Positions 27,536-36,373 of a stretch of 64,000 bases of DNA are shown here, piece by piece; position 1 is the first letter of the stretch, and every line of letters starts with the position of its first letter. Source of the DNA: Clostridia bacterium (lineage in GTDB: Bacteria; Bacillota; Clostridia; Oscillospirales; Acutalibacteraceae); assembly GCA_900755895.1 (NCBI GenBank), contig CAAEIG010000050.1, positions 51,875 through 115,874 on the forward strand. The letters run 5' to 3'. The notes below the pieces were generated by a model. It was given only the letters and a program-made list of their open reading frames with translations. It was not told the DNA's origin and made no database searches. Made by a program: the position numbers and the translations under genes.

Positions 27536-28786
27536 ATGGCATTCTGGACCACCCCGGCCCGCATGTGGCTGACCCGCTCCCTGCGGCCTTTTCGATTCAC
27601 AAACGAATACGATCAAGTCCTTCCCTATGACAACTGTCCCCAGCTGGGGCTGTATGTACACATTCCTTTCTGCCGGTCCCTGTGCGATTTTTGCCCCTAC
27701 TGCAAAGTCCTCTACGAAAAGGACCGGGCAGACGCGTACATCCATGCACTACTGGAAGAGATCCAGCTGGTCACCAAAAACCACCCAAAGCGGGAAGCTA
27801 CCAGCCTCTACTTTGGCGGGGGCACACCGGCCCTGCTGTACCAAAGGCTGGGAGAGATCATCCAAGCTTTGCAGGAACACTTTACCATCACTCAGGGCAT
27901 CGGCGTGGAACTTCACCCGGAAGATGTGACCGTCCCCGTACTGGAAACCCTGCGGCAGGCTGGCGTGACAAAGCTCAGCATTGGGATCCAGTCCTTCCAG
28001 GAACCCTTCCAAAGTCTGCTGGGCCGGCGAAATCCTTCCCCGGAACGGTTGAAACAAGCCCTTTCTGCCGTACCCTTTGAGACGGTCTCTTTTGACTTCA
28101 TCTTTGCCCTGCCAGGTCAAACTCTGGAAGATCTGCAACAGGACGTGACACTGGCTTTTCAATCCGGGGCCAATCACGTGGCACTGTACCCTTTTATCGA
28201 CTTTACTTTTACCAAAAGTCCCGTACCTGCCGGAAACAACCGGGAAAAGCGGAAACTCCTGGACGGTATCACAGCTTACATGGAACAGCTGGGCTGCACT
28301 CGCACCTCCCTCTGGACCTTCGCCCGGGAAAAGGACGCCTGCTATTCCTCCATGACTCGGGAGAACTTCCTGGGATTTGGGTGCTCTGCTACCACGCTAT
28401 TGCAAGGGCAGTTTAAGCTCAACACCTTCTCGCCGGAAGCCTACGGACAGCGGATCGTCCAGAAAAAGCTTCCCACAGCCCTGACCCTGCGGTTTACCCG
28501 GCGACAGCGGATGCTGTACTATCTGTTCTGGACCGCTTACAGCACCTGGGTGGACCCAAAGGAATTTCAGGACTTTTTTGGCGAAAAGCTGTCCGACTGC
28601 TACGGTCTGGAATTCTGGCTGGCCCAGCGGATGGGCTGGGTTGAGCGCCTCCAGGGCCGCTGGCACCTAACTTCTAAGGGCGTCTTTGCCTATCACTACT
28701 TCGAGGGATTTTACACCTTAAAGTACATTGAACGGATGTGGAATGTTTTGGCAAAGGAGGACTTTCCCACTTCCATCACCTTATAA
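27536..28786 (+). CDS. HemW/HemN-like radical SAM protein (coproporphyrinogen oxidase family)
   Basis: The signature YVHIPFCRSLCDFCPYC gives the CxxxCxxC cluster motif with the downstream Cys typical of HemW/HemN proteins. It is followed by YFGGGTPALL, VELHPEDV (HemW has Glu-x-Asn-Pro here) and IGIQSFQ. At 416 residues the length suits HemW. The family contains heme chaperones, coproporphyrinogen dehydrogenases and class C methylases; the HemN-type C-terminal domain is degenerate here. It begins 10 bases after the preceding radical SAM gene, inside whose stop region GAGGTGA serves as ribosome binding site. The coupling suggests a joint task. No heme biosynthesis genes are nearby. Confidence 0.85.
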   Translation: MAFWTTPARMWLTRSLRPFRFTNEYDQVLPYDNCPQLGLYVHIPFCRSLCDFCPYCKVLYEKDRADAYIHALLEEIQLVTKNHPKREATSLYFGGGTPALLYQRLGEIIQALQEHFTITQGIGVELHPEDVTVPVLETLRQAGVTKLSIGIQSFQEPFQSLLGRRNPSPERLKQALSAVPFETVSFDFIFALPGQTLEDLQQDVTLAFQSGANHVALYPFIDFTFTKSPVPAGNNREKRKLLDGITAYMEQLGCTRTSLWTFAREKDACYSSMTRENFLGFGCSATTLLQGQFKLNTFSPEAYGQRIVQKKLPTALTLRFTRRQRMLYYLFWTAYSTWVDPKEFQDFFGEKLSDCYGLEFWLAQRMGWVERLQGRWHLTSKGVFAYHYFEGFYTLKYIERMWNVLAKEDFPTSITL

Positions 28787-28890
28787 CCTCTCCCGGATTA
28801 CCGGAAAAGCCGACACATGGAAAATTTCTTTGTTTTCAGTGGTCAACCGAAACTCTTTATGGTATGATTGCTTTGATCCTCCGACCAGGT

Positions 28891-28928
28891 CCAAAAGGGG
28901 CCTCCGGGGATCCGCAGCGGCCTTTTGG
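28891..28928. terminator. possible weak terminator after the radical-SAM pair
   Basis: CCAAAAGG and CCTTTTGG are separated by a GC-rich loop with an internal repeat of CCG/CGG. No clear T-run follows, so function is uncertain. Confidence 0.35.
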
Positions 28929-28989
28929 CCTTGCGCTCTGTCCGGATTTCCACCGGACTAGCGTCAATTTTGGGAAAAGAGGGATTGTT

Positions 28990-31900
28990 TTGAACTACAA
29001 GGAAATTATCAGCTCGCAAAACCGCCTGCCGTCCCATGCGCCCTTTGGCGCCTTTGACACCCTGGAACAGGCAAAGACCCGGGACAACTCCGGCTCCAGC
29101 TCCTTCCTCAGCCTGGATGGACAGTGGAAGTACGCCGTCTACTCAACCGTGGAGGACGTACCTGCTGACTGGGCAGCTCTTTCAGCAGAGCAGCAGGAAA
29201 ATCTGGACACCATGCCGGTGCCCTCCTGCTGGGAGATGCACGGGATCGGCAAGCCGGTGTACACCAACATGCCCTACCCCTTCCATCGGGACGGTCAAGA
29301 CAGAAGCTTTGAAGTGGAGGCCCGTAAAGGGGAGTTTGAACTGTGCGCCCCCGCTGTGCCCAAGGACAATTTGACACTCTGCTACTACCGAACCTTCCAA
29401 GTGCCGGAACAGTGGCAGGACAAGCGGGTGATTCTCCACTTTGGCGGCGTGGAAACTGCTTTTTCCGTGGCAGTTAACGGTGTGGAGGCCGGTTTCTCCG
29501 AGGACAGCAAGTTGGATGCAGAATTCGATGTCACTTCCCTGGTCAAGCCGGGGGAGAATCTGTTGGCCGTCAAGGTATACCGGTTCAGCCCTGGTAGCTA
29601 TCTGGAAGACCAGGACTACTGGCACCTTCACGGTATCTACCGCAGCGTGTCCCTGTACTGCAAGGGAATCCGGCACTTTGCGGATTTCCAGGTGCAGCCC
29701 CAGTTTGGCGAGACCTTAGAGCAAGCCTCTCTGCGGGTACGGGTATGGCCGGACCAAACCGCCCCGCTCTATGGGGACTGCCGTGTGCGGTTCCGGCTGT
29801 TTGACAGCTGCCAGAACCAGGTGATGGAGTTCCTCTCCAAGCCCTTTGGGGAGTATGGGGTATACCTGCAGCCCCTGTCTGTGCTGGAGGAAGTGATCCC
29901 CGTGGCCAGCCCCCAGCTGTGGAACTGCGAGACCCCCACACTCTACACTCTGACCTTGGAAATGCTGGACGAAACCGGCGCCTGCATCGACATTGAAAGC
30001 TGCCGGGTGGGCTTCCGGGAAGTGCGCATCCGGGATGGAATTCTGGAACTGAACCGCCGGCGGCTGATTGTGCGCGGCGTCAACCTCCACGAGCACAGCG
30101 CTTTCACCGGTCGGACCATTTCCCACGAAGAGCTGCGGGCTCAGCTGGTGAAAATCAAGGAACTGAACTTCAACGCCGTGCGCACCTGCCACTACCCCAA
30201 GGACACGGCCTTCTATGACCTGTGCGACCAGCTGGGTATCTATGTGGTGGACGAGGCAAACATCGAAACCCACGGTTATGGCGGTGGGCTCAGCGATGAC
30301 CCCCGCTGGCTGGACGCCTACCTGGCCCGGGGCACTCGGATGTGCCTGCGGGACAAGAACCATCCCTGCGTCATCGTGTGGAGCCTGGGCAACGAGTCGG
30401 GAGCCGGGTCCAACCACGCAGCCATGTACGGCTGGCTCAAGTTCTATGACAACCGACCGGTGCAGTACGAGTCCGGCGGGTGCCCCGCCAGTGTCAGCGA
30501 CATTTTGGCGCCCATGTACCCCTCCCGTGATTGGGTGGAGGAATGCATGAGCAATGATGATCTGCGTCCCTTCATCATGTGCGAATACGCCTACGCCAAG
30601 AGCAACTCCAACGGCAACTTCCAGGAGTTCTGGGAGCTGGTGCGCAAGTATCCCCGGTTCCAAGGCGGGTTCCTGTGGGACTTCCACGACAAGGCACTGG
30701 TCCAGACCGACGGGGAAGGTCAGCCTCATTTCCGTTACGCTGGAGCCTTTGGGGAGGATGTGATAGACCGCACTCCGGACATGTGCCTCAACGGCATTGT
30801 GTTCGCAGACCTCAAGGAAAAACCTGGCGCCCAAGAGGTGAAAAACTGCCAGGCGCCCATCTACATTGATTATCAGCACTGGCACGGGTTCAATGGTGCC
30901 TACCACCTGCACAATGAGCACTTCTCCTCGGACCTGTCAGATTTGGAGGTCACCTGGGAGCTGATCTGCGACGGCAACGTTGTGGAAACCGGCGCGTTGG
31001 AGAATCTCCGGGTGGATCCGGGAACGGAGATCCCCCTGGAGCTGCCCTACAACCGGGAGCTGGTTTCCGGAGAGGCCTTCTGCAACCTGTACTTCCGCAC
31101 CAAGCAGAACTCCAGCTGGGACCGGGCAGGACGGCTGGTCTACCAGGCTCAATTCCCTGCCCAGGGCAGCGGAATCTGGTGGGAGGAAACGTCCATTGTT
31201 TCCACAACCTCCCTGGAAGTTGTGGAAAACGATGCTTCGGTCTCCATCACCGGGGACGGTCTGGAAGTGGTGCTGAGCAAGTCCGGCGGCGGCGTTGTGA
31301 CCTGCAAAGCTCATGGGCGGCTTTTGCTGACCGATGGGCAAGACCGGCTGTACCGGGCCATGACCGGCATTGACGAAGGGCAGTGGGAAAACAGCTATGG
31401 CATGGATTGGCATAGCGCCGGGCTGAACCACCTGACGCCTGTGGTGGAATCCTTCCGGGTTCTGCCTACCTCCCAGTGCGTCCTGGTGGAAGAGCGGCTG
31501 TCCTATTGCCAGGGACGGGTGCGCATCGCCCGGGAATACAAGATCACTGGAGCAGGCATGGAGATCACCTCCAAAGTGGCCAATGGCCTGGAGTTGGAAA
31601 CCCTCCCCTGCATCGGCCAGAGATTCCAGATGGAAAAGCAGTACAACCAGCTGCGCTGGTATGGCCGAGGTCACCAGGAGTGCTACGCCGACCGGAAGAG
31701 CAGCGCCTTGGTGGGAATCTACACCGGCACCGTGGAGGACATGCACGAGCACTATGTGAAGCCTTGTGAATGCGGCGGTCGCGAGGATGTCCGTTGGCTG
31801 GAAATCACCGACCAGGACGGGTACGGTGTCAAAGTCACCGGAAAAGATCTGTTCCACTTCTCCGCCTTGCCTTGGACCGTGGAGGAATACGATCAAGCCG

Positions 31901-32070
31901 CCTACGAGGACGATCTGCCCCAAAGCCATGGGACTTCCCTCTGCCTGGACGGTTTCCACGCCGGTCTGGGCGGAGACACGGGCTGGACCAAGAACATCCA
32001 CCCCGAATACAGGATTCCTCAAGGGAACTATCTCTACGGGTTCACCCTGCTGTGGCTGGAACCCCGCTGA
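28990..32070 (+). CDS. GH2 family beta-galactosidase-type glycoside hydrolase
   Basis: The 1026-residue protein has LacZ-like architecture: N-terminal sugar-binding jelly roll (PVPSCWEMHGIGKPVYTN), immunoglobulin-like domains, a TIM barrel and a C-terminal small chain domain. The acid/base is Glu469 in WSLGNESGAG; the nucleophile is Glu532 in FIMCEYAYA. Both are intact, as is NFNAVRTCHYP. There is no signal peptide, so it acts in the cytoplasm on imported beta-galactosides or related glycosides. I chose TTG at 28990, 6 bases after AGAGGG; the open frame extends 84 codons upstream through non-conserved sequence that overlaps the previous gene. It is followed by a strong terminator. Confidence 0.92.
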   Translation: MNYKEIISSQNRLPSHAPFGAFDTLEQAKTRDNSGSSSFLSLDGQWKYAVYSTVEDVPADWAALSAEQQENLDTMPVPSCWEMHGIGKPVYTNMPYPFHRDGQDRSFEVEARKGEFELCAPAVPKDNLTLCYYRTFQVPEQWQDKRVILHFGGVETAFSVAVNGVEAGFSEDSKLDAEFDVTSLVKPGENLLAVKVYRFSPGSYLEDQDYWHLHGIYRSVSLYCKGIRHFADFQVQPQFGETLEQASLRVRVWPDQTAPLYGDCRVRFRLFDSCQNQVMEFLSKPFGEYGVYLQPLSVLEEVIPVASPQLWNCETPTLYTLTLEMLDETGACIDIESCRVGFREVRIRDGILELNRRRLIVRGVNLHEHSAFTGRTISHEELRAQLVKIKELNFNAVRTCHYPKDTAFYDLCDQLGIYVVDEANIETHGYGGGLSDDPRWLDAYLARGTRMCLRDKNHPCVIVWSLGNESGAGSNHAAMYGWLKFYDNRPVQYESGGCPASVSDILAPMYPSRDWVEECMSNDDLRPFIMCEYAYAKSNSNGNFQEFWELVRKYPRFQGGFLWDFHDKALVQTDGEGQPHFRYAGAFGEDVIDRTPDMCLNGIVFADLKEKPGAQEVKNCQAPIYIDYQHWHGFNGAYHLHNEHFSSDLSDLEVTWELICDGNVVETGALENLRVDPGTEIPLELPYNRELVSGEAFCNLYFRTKQNSSWDRAGRLVYQAQFPAQGSGIWWEETSIVSTTSLEVVENDASVSITGDGLEVVLSKSGGGVVTCKAHGRLLLTDGQDRLYRAMTGIDEGQWENSYGMDWHSAGLNHLTPVVESFRVLPTSQCVLVEERLSYCQGRVRIAREYKITGAGMEITSKVANGLELETLPCIGQRFQMEKQYNQLRWYGRGHQECYADRKSSALVGIYTGTVEDMHEHYVKPCECGGREDVRWLEITDQDGYGVKVTGKDLFHFSALPWTVEEYDQAAYEDDLPQSHGTSLCLDGFHAGLGGDTGWTKNIHPEYRIPQGNYLYGFTLLWLEPR

Positions 32071-32104
32071 GGATGACATCCCAATCCATTTGATGAAAAT
32101 AGAG

Positions 32105-32150
32105 AAATCCCCCCTGATGCAGAAGCTTTCCTGCATCAGGGGGGATTTTA
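32105..32150. terminator. bidirectional terminator between GH2 and AraC genes
   Basis: An 18-bp near-perfect stem begins AAATCCCCCCTGATGCAG with a 7-base loop and T-runs in both directions. It lies between converging genes ending at 32070 and 32163. Confidence 0.9.
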
Positions 32151-32162
32151 TCAATGGTCCCC

Positions 32163-33008
32163 TTATTTCGGGAGGGTTTCTTCTTTCAAAGGCGGAAGGC
32201 CTCCCTCTTTGCGGTACTGGTTTGGGGGGACTCCGCAGGTTTCCCGGAAAGCGCGGATAAAGTTGTTCACATCCCCAAAGCCGCTCTGGTAGGCGATCTG
32301 GGAGACGGGCAGGGTGGTGGTCTCCAGCAGCTCCTTGGCGTAGGAGAGCCGGGTGAGCAGCAGATACTGCTTGGGGCTGCACCCCACCTGCTTCTTAAAC
32401 AGATGAGTCATGTAGCAGTGATTCATGTAGAAATGAGCCGCCAACTCGGAAATCCGCAGATCCTGCCGGAAATTCGCCTCAATATACCGCTGAATCTCCC
32501 GGACACGGCCTGCTGCACCGGCATCCAAAGGGGTAAAGTTCCCCGGGCAGGCTCGATAGGCCAGAATCAACAGCTGCTCCAGCAGCGTCTTGACCATAGC
32601 ACCGCTATATGGGGCAGGGCTATCCCACTCCCGCAGCAGACGGGCAAACATGCGCTCCGGGTCCGGAGAGGCTTCGGTCAAGGACACACAATGGCGAAAT
32701 CCCTCCGGCCTGTCCCGGAACACCCCTGTCAGCACAGGATCCCCCAGGGCGGACTCCAGCTCCTGCGCCTGGACCATGAGAAAATACCGGCGGTAGGGCT
32801 CCCGGAGCACCTGCACCCGGTGCTCCTCATATCCGCTGATAAACACCAGGGATCCAGCTTCCGCCGGGTAGGCACGCTCCCCAATGGTGAACTCCGCCGC
32901 CCCCTCCAGGACAAATACCAGCTCGCTGGCCAAGTGGAAATGGCTGTGAGGCGGCTGGCCCTCCTGGCTGAACCGCATCTGGGTGATCAAGGAAGAACGC
33001 CCGCTCAC
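32163..33008 (-). CDS. AraC-family transcriptional regulator
   Basis: The N-terminal cupin domain is readable (HSHFHLASELVFVLEG; AEAGSLVFISGYEEHRV) and the C-terminal double helix-turn-helix is intact (RISELAAHFYMNHCYMTHLF; VSQIAYQSGFGDVNNFIRAF). The GTG start at 33008 overlaps the stop of the upstream dehydrogenase gene by 4 bases, so it is the third gene of a minus-strand operon with the dehydrogenase and the isomerase. It is the probable regulator of this divergent redox locus and perhaps of the adjacent GH2 gene. Its ligand is unknown. Confidence 0.92.
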   Translation of the reverse strand: MSGRSSLITQMRFSQEGQPPHSHFHLASELVFVLEGAAEFTIGERAYPAEAGSLVFISGYEEHRVQVLREPYRRYFLMVQAQELESALGDPVLTGVFRDRPEGFRHCVSLTEASPDPERMFARLLREWDSPAPYSGAMVKTLLEQLLILAYRACPGNFTPLDAGAAGRVREIQRYIEANFRQDLRISELAAHFYMNHCYMTHLFKKQVGCSPKQYLLLTRLSYAKELLETTTLPVSQIAYQSGFGDVNNFIRAFRETCGVPPNQYRKEGGLPPLKEETLPK

Positions 33009-34015
33009 GCCATGGTCTCCAACATCTTTTCTGTGACTTCATAGCGGCAGGGCTTGCCCTGGGACAGTGCCTCATACTCCTGGGTCATGTACAATCCCAT
33101 GCGGGCCACTTCGTTGTGCATGCTCCCGGCGATGTGGGGGCTGAGGAACACATTGGGCAGGGTCCACAGGGGGCTGTCCTTCTCCGGCGGCTCCGGCCAG
33201 GTGACGTCCAACAACGCGGTGCGGCCAGGCTCCTCCTGCATTGCGCGGATCAGGTCCGCTTCCACCACCTGGGCGCCCCGCCCTGTATTGATAAAGGTGG
33301 CGTTCTTGCCCAGCTTGGAGAACAGCTCATAGGTGAGCATCCCCTGAGTGGTGGGCAGGTTGGCAATGTGGTTGGTCACCGTCTGGCACTGGGAGAAAAT
33401 CTCCTCCAGGGTGGCACGCTTTGCACCCAGGGAGGCCAGTTTTTCATCGCTGGCAAAGGGATCATACACCAGGGTTTCCAGATCATAGGCCTGGAGCATC
33501 TTCAGCACCAGGGAGCCAATCATACCCGCACCCAACACGCCAACCTTCACATGGTAATTGCAGGGGAAAGAATTGCTGTACCGGTTAAAAGCCTCCCGGC
33601 CCTCCTTCTCCTGAAGGCGCAGGCCTTGGAAATACCCCTTGCCTGCCAGAATGATCTGGGCCACGGTGAACTCCGCCACAGGAACCGCATTGGCCGCCCA
33701 GGCACTGAACACCTTCACCCCCGCAGCCAGGAAGGGACGGGCAAACTGCTGCACCGAGCCCGCAGCGTAAAACAGCGCCTTTAAGCTGGGGAAATAGGTC
33801 TGAATCTGCTCCTGGGACAGCTCCGGCACTCCCCAGGTAGAGAACAGATAGGACACGCCCTTCAGCTCCTCCCGGCGGGCATCCAAATCCCCGGGCAGCA
33901 GGACTCCGGGCAAAAACTCCAGCTGGGCGGATAGCCTCTCCCGAGTGGTCTCATCGTAGGCGGTGAACAGATGATTTTCAGGGTTTGCATTGATATATGC
34001 GGCAATTTCTTTCAT
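33005..34015 (-). CDS. D-isomer-specific 2-hydroxyacid dehydrogenase
   Basis: The NAD-binding motif VGVLGAGMIGSLVLKML is followed by the family's INTGRGAQVVE loop (catalytic Arg region) and LSPHIAGSMHNE carrying the catalytic His; the Glu partner is in the DVTWPEPPEKDSPLW stretch. The length of 336 is typical. It interconverts a 2-keto acid and a D-2-hydroxyacid with NAD. GGAGGAGCATC precedes the ATG. It lies between the sugar isomerase and AraC genes. In the context of a sugar-acid pathway it could act on a glyoxylate- or hydroxypyruvate-like intermediate, by inference only. Confidence 0.9.
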   Translation of the reverse strand: MKEIAAYINANPENHLFTAYDETTRERLSAQLEFLPGVLLPGDLDARREELKGVSYLFSTWGVPELSQEQIQTYFPSLKALFYAAGSVQQFARPFLAAGVKVFSAWAANAVPVAEFTVAQIILAGKGYFQGLRLQEKEGREAFNRYSNSFPCNYHVKVGVLGAGMIGSLVLKMLQAYDLETLVYDPFASDEKLASLGAKRATLEEIFSQCQTVTNHIANLPTTQGMLTYELFSKLGKNATFINTGRGAQVVEADLIRAMQEEPGRTALLDVTWPEPPEKDSPLWTLPNVFLSPHIAGSMHNEVARMGLYMTQEYEALSQGKPCRYEVTEKMLETMA

Positions 34016-34027
34016 GATGCTCCTCCT

Positions 34028-34780
34028 TTAGTTCCATGCTTCCACCCAGCGGCGAAGCACAGCAGCGTCCTGCAAAAAAGCCTCCGGGCTGTCGTCCCGA
34101 ACAAATTCCAGCAACAGGCTGCGCTCTCCCGGCGCCTGCTGGATTCGAGAGAGGTACTGGGTCCACTCCGGTTCCCCCTCTGCCAAAGGATGCCGGATAT
34201 TGGCCCCCGTCCAAGCAAACACATGGACATGGCTCAGCCAGGGCAACAGTCCCTGGATCTCTCCCAGACGCTCCTCCTGAGTAATGTCCGGGTTGGGCTG
34301 CCAATAGCAGACCACATTGGGCAGGTCCACCAGCTTCAGCAGCGCCTGGGCTCCTGCAAGGGTCTGAGTGGCCGTGCCACGGTGATACTCAAAGGCCAGG
34401 CGCAAACCGGCTTTTGCTGCCTGCTCCCCCGCCCGGCGGAAGCTCTCCCCCAGGCGCTGGCGCTCCTGATCGGAGCTCTCTTCCCAGGGCTTTGTGCCCG
34501 CCCAAACTCGGATCACCGGCGCCTCCAAAGCCAAAGCGCTGGTAAGCACCGGGGAGAACTCTCCCTCACCCCGGTAGTAGGACCCGTAGGAGCTGACAAA
34601 CAGGCCCCGGTCCTTGGTGAGGGCTGCCGCTTTTCGGGCAGCTGCCTCATCCCCCGGGGGCACATGGACGTCCCCGCCCCACTCAATACAGTCCAGACCC
34701 CCTTGGGAAGTCAGGTCCACAATTTCTTCCAGACCCTTTTGCCGAAAGGTGACCGAACAAATTCCAGTGGCAAATTTCAT
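34028..34780 (-). CDS. sugar phosphate isomerase/epimerase (xylose isomerase-like TIM barrel)
   Basis: The 250-residue protein has the AP-endonuclease-2-type TIM barrel: start MKFATGICSVTFRQ, then IEWGGDVHVPP, RVWAGTKPWE, LAFEYHRGTATQT with the metal Glu, and HVHVFAWTG with metal His. A closing Glu is in LLLEFVRD. Such proteins isomerise or epimerise keto-sugars, inosose or related compounds. It is the first gene of the minus-strand arm, divergent from the old yellow enzyme gene, with AGGAGGAATCTCC before its ATG. Confidence 0.88.
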   Translation of the reverse strand: MKFATGICSVTFRQKGLEEIVDLTSQGGLDCIEWGGDVHVPPGDEAAARKAAALTKDRGLFVSSYGSYYRGEGEFSPVLTSALALEAPVIRVWAGTKPWEESSDQERQRLGESFRRAGEQAAKAGLRLAFEYHRGTATQTLAGAQALLKLVDLPNVVCYWQPNPDITQEERLGEIQGLLPWLSHVHVFAWTGANIRHPLAEGEPEWTQYLSRIQQAPGERSLLLEFVRDDSPEAFLQDAAVLRRWVEAWN

Positions 34781-35046
34781 GGAGATTCCTCCTATTCCCG
34801 TTTCTTATTTATGGAATCTGGCCTCAGTATAACGGAAAACGCCTGTGGCTGTATCGCCTTTTTTTGGCTGCTATCATGCAAAATTTGCTCTCCTCAAAAA
34901 GTGGATTTTTCAAAAAAGCAAATTCCGCATAGTTTTTCCAAAGGAAACGCTGGATTTTCTCACGCTTCTATTCTATCATGAAGGCATCGAAAAGCAAGTC
35001 CGTCTGAAAATTTTTGAAACCATGGCAAATTGAAGGAGGATCCGGG
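34781..35046. other. divergent regulatory gap of the redox locus
   Basis: This is 266 bases without a gene between the isomerase gene and the flavoenzyme gene. The centre (about 34850-34985) is AT-rich compared with both flanks. I see TATACT on the minus strand near 34830 and TATCAT on the plus strand near 34975, but no good -35 boxes for either, so promoters are likely here but not resolved. Confidence 0.4.
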
Positions 35047-36357
35047 ATGTTTTCGTACAAGAGCCTGGAAGAATTGATGAATGCCGCTGCTGGAGAGGGT
35101 GTCTCCCTGCCCACAGGAGGAGACATCTCCGCCTTGGGACAGTCCCTGCAGGTGGGAGGTCTCACCCTGCAAAACAGAATCGCCATTCAGCCCATGGAGG
35201 GCTGCGATGGCACCGCTGACGGCAAACCTGGCGAACTGACCTTGCGCCGCTATGACAAGTTCGCCAAAAGCGGGGCCACCCTCATCTGGGCGGAGGCCAC
35301 CGCCGTGTGGGAGGAAGGTCGGGCCAACCCCCGGCAGCTGTGGATCCGTGAGGAGAATGTGGATGCTTTCCGGGCCATGAATGACAGGATCCGGGAGCTG
35401 TGCATGAAGGAAAACGGCTTTGCTCCGGTGATCCTCATGCAGGCCACCCACTCCGGACGGTACAGCAAGCCCCAGGGCACACCTGCTCCGCTGATCGCCT
35501 ACAACAATCCCATTTTTGAAAAGGACAACCCCATCTCCCAGGATCGGATCGTCTCTGACCAGTACCTCCACCGCCTGGTGGAGCGCATGGGCGAAGCGGC
35601 CCATCTGGCCCAGAAGGCCGGATTCGACGGCGTGGATTTGAAGTCCTGCCACCGGTACTTGGGCAGTGAGCTGCTCTCGGCCTTTGAGCGTCCCGGAGAT
35701 TTCGGCGGCTCTTTTGAAAACCGCACCCGGTTCCTCCGGGAAAGCGTAGCTGCGGCAAAAGCCGCCGTCACCGGTGATTTTCTCGTCACCAGCAGACTGA
35801 ACATCTATGACGGCTTCCCCTATCCTTACGGCTTTGGTGTGGCTCCGGGGGGCAGCCTGGAACCGGACCTCACTGAGCCTTTGAAGCTCATTGGGATTCT
35901 CCATCAAGAGCTGGGACTGCAGCTGCTGGATGTGACCATTGGCAACCCCTACGTCAATCCCCACGTCAACCGCCCGGCGGACGCCCAGCCCTATCCTCTG
36001 CCAGAGTCCCCCCTGGTGGGCCTGGGCCGGATGTTCCAGTGCATCAAGGCTGTGCAGCAGACCTATCCCAAGCTGACGGTGATGGGCTCTGGCCTCAGCT
36101 ACCCCAGGCAGTTTGCCGGACAGCTGGCCGCCGCCGCTGTGGAGCAGGACTGGTTCCGCATCGCCGGATTTGGACGCATGGCCTTTGCCTACCCCAATTT
36201 TGCCAAGGACCTGCTGGGCTCGGGGCTGGATCCCAAGCAGTGCTGCATCACCTGCGGCAAGTGCAGCCAGCTGATGCGGCTGGGCTCCATGGCGGGATGC
36301 GTTGTGCGGGATTCCGTCTACACCCAGCTCTACCGCGAAGCCACCGCCAAAGTCTGA
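35047..36357 (+). CDS. 4Fe-4S old yellow enzyme-family NADH:flavin oxidoreductase (single barrel)
   Basis: This is an FMN-binding TIM barrel: LQNRIAIQPMEGCDGTADG at the FMN site, the substrate-binding His in MQATHSGRYSKP, and KAGFDGVDLKSCHRYLGSELLSAF. Near the C-terminus the cluster motif CITCGKC followed 11 residues later by Cys matches the 4Fe-4S site of 2,4-dienoyl-CoA reductase and trimethylamine dehydrogenase. The protein ends soon after, at 436 residues, so the usual C-terminal FAD and NAD domains are absent and a partner must supply electrons. The start at 35047 follows GGAGGATCCGGG. It is first in a three-gene plus-strand operon with an SDR and an FAD flavoprotein. Confidence 0.9.
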   Translation: MFSYKSLEELMNAAAGEGVSLPTGGDISALGQSLQVGGLTLQNRIAIQPMEGCDGTADGKPGELTLRRYDKFAKSGATLIWAEATAVWEEGRANPRQLWIREENVDAFRAMNDRIRELCMKENGFAPVILMQATHSGRYSKPQGTPAPLIAYNNPIFEKDNPISQDRIVSDQYLHRLVERMGEAAHLAQKAGFDGVDLKSCHRYLGSELLSAFERPGDFGGSFENRTRFLRESVAAAKAAVTGDFLVTSRLNIYDGFPYPYGFGVAPGGSLEPDLTEPLKLIGILHQELGLQLLDVTIGNPYVNPHVNRPADAQPYPLPESPLVGLGRMFQCIKAVQQTYPKLTVMGSGLSYPRQFAGQLAAAAVEQDWFRIAGFGRMAFAYPNFAKDLLGSGLDPKQCCITCGKCSQLMRLGSMAGCVVRDSVYTQLYREATAKV

Positions 36358-36373
36358 GAAAGGAGCGATTCCC

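Noticed and set aside
28738..28989. N-terminal extension of the GH2 protein by 84 residues
   Set aside because: It overlaps the previous gene, has unconserved composition, and a good ribosome binding site exists at the TTG at 28990.
30937..32382. Minus-strand open frame opposite the GH2 gene
   Set aside because: It overlaps the active GH2 protein and a terminator; the translation has no family features.
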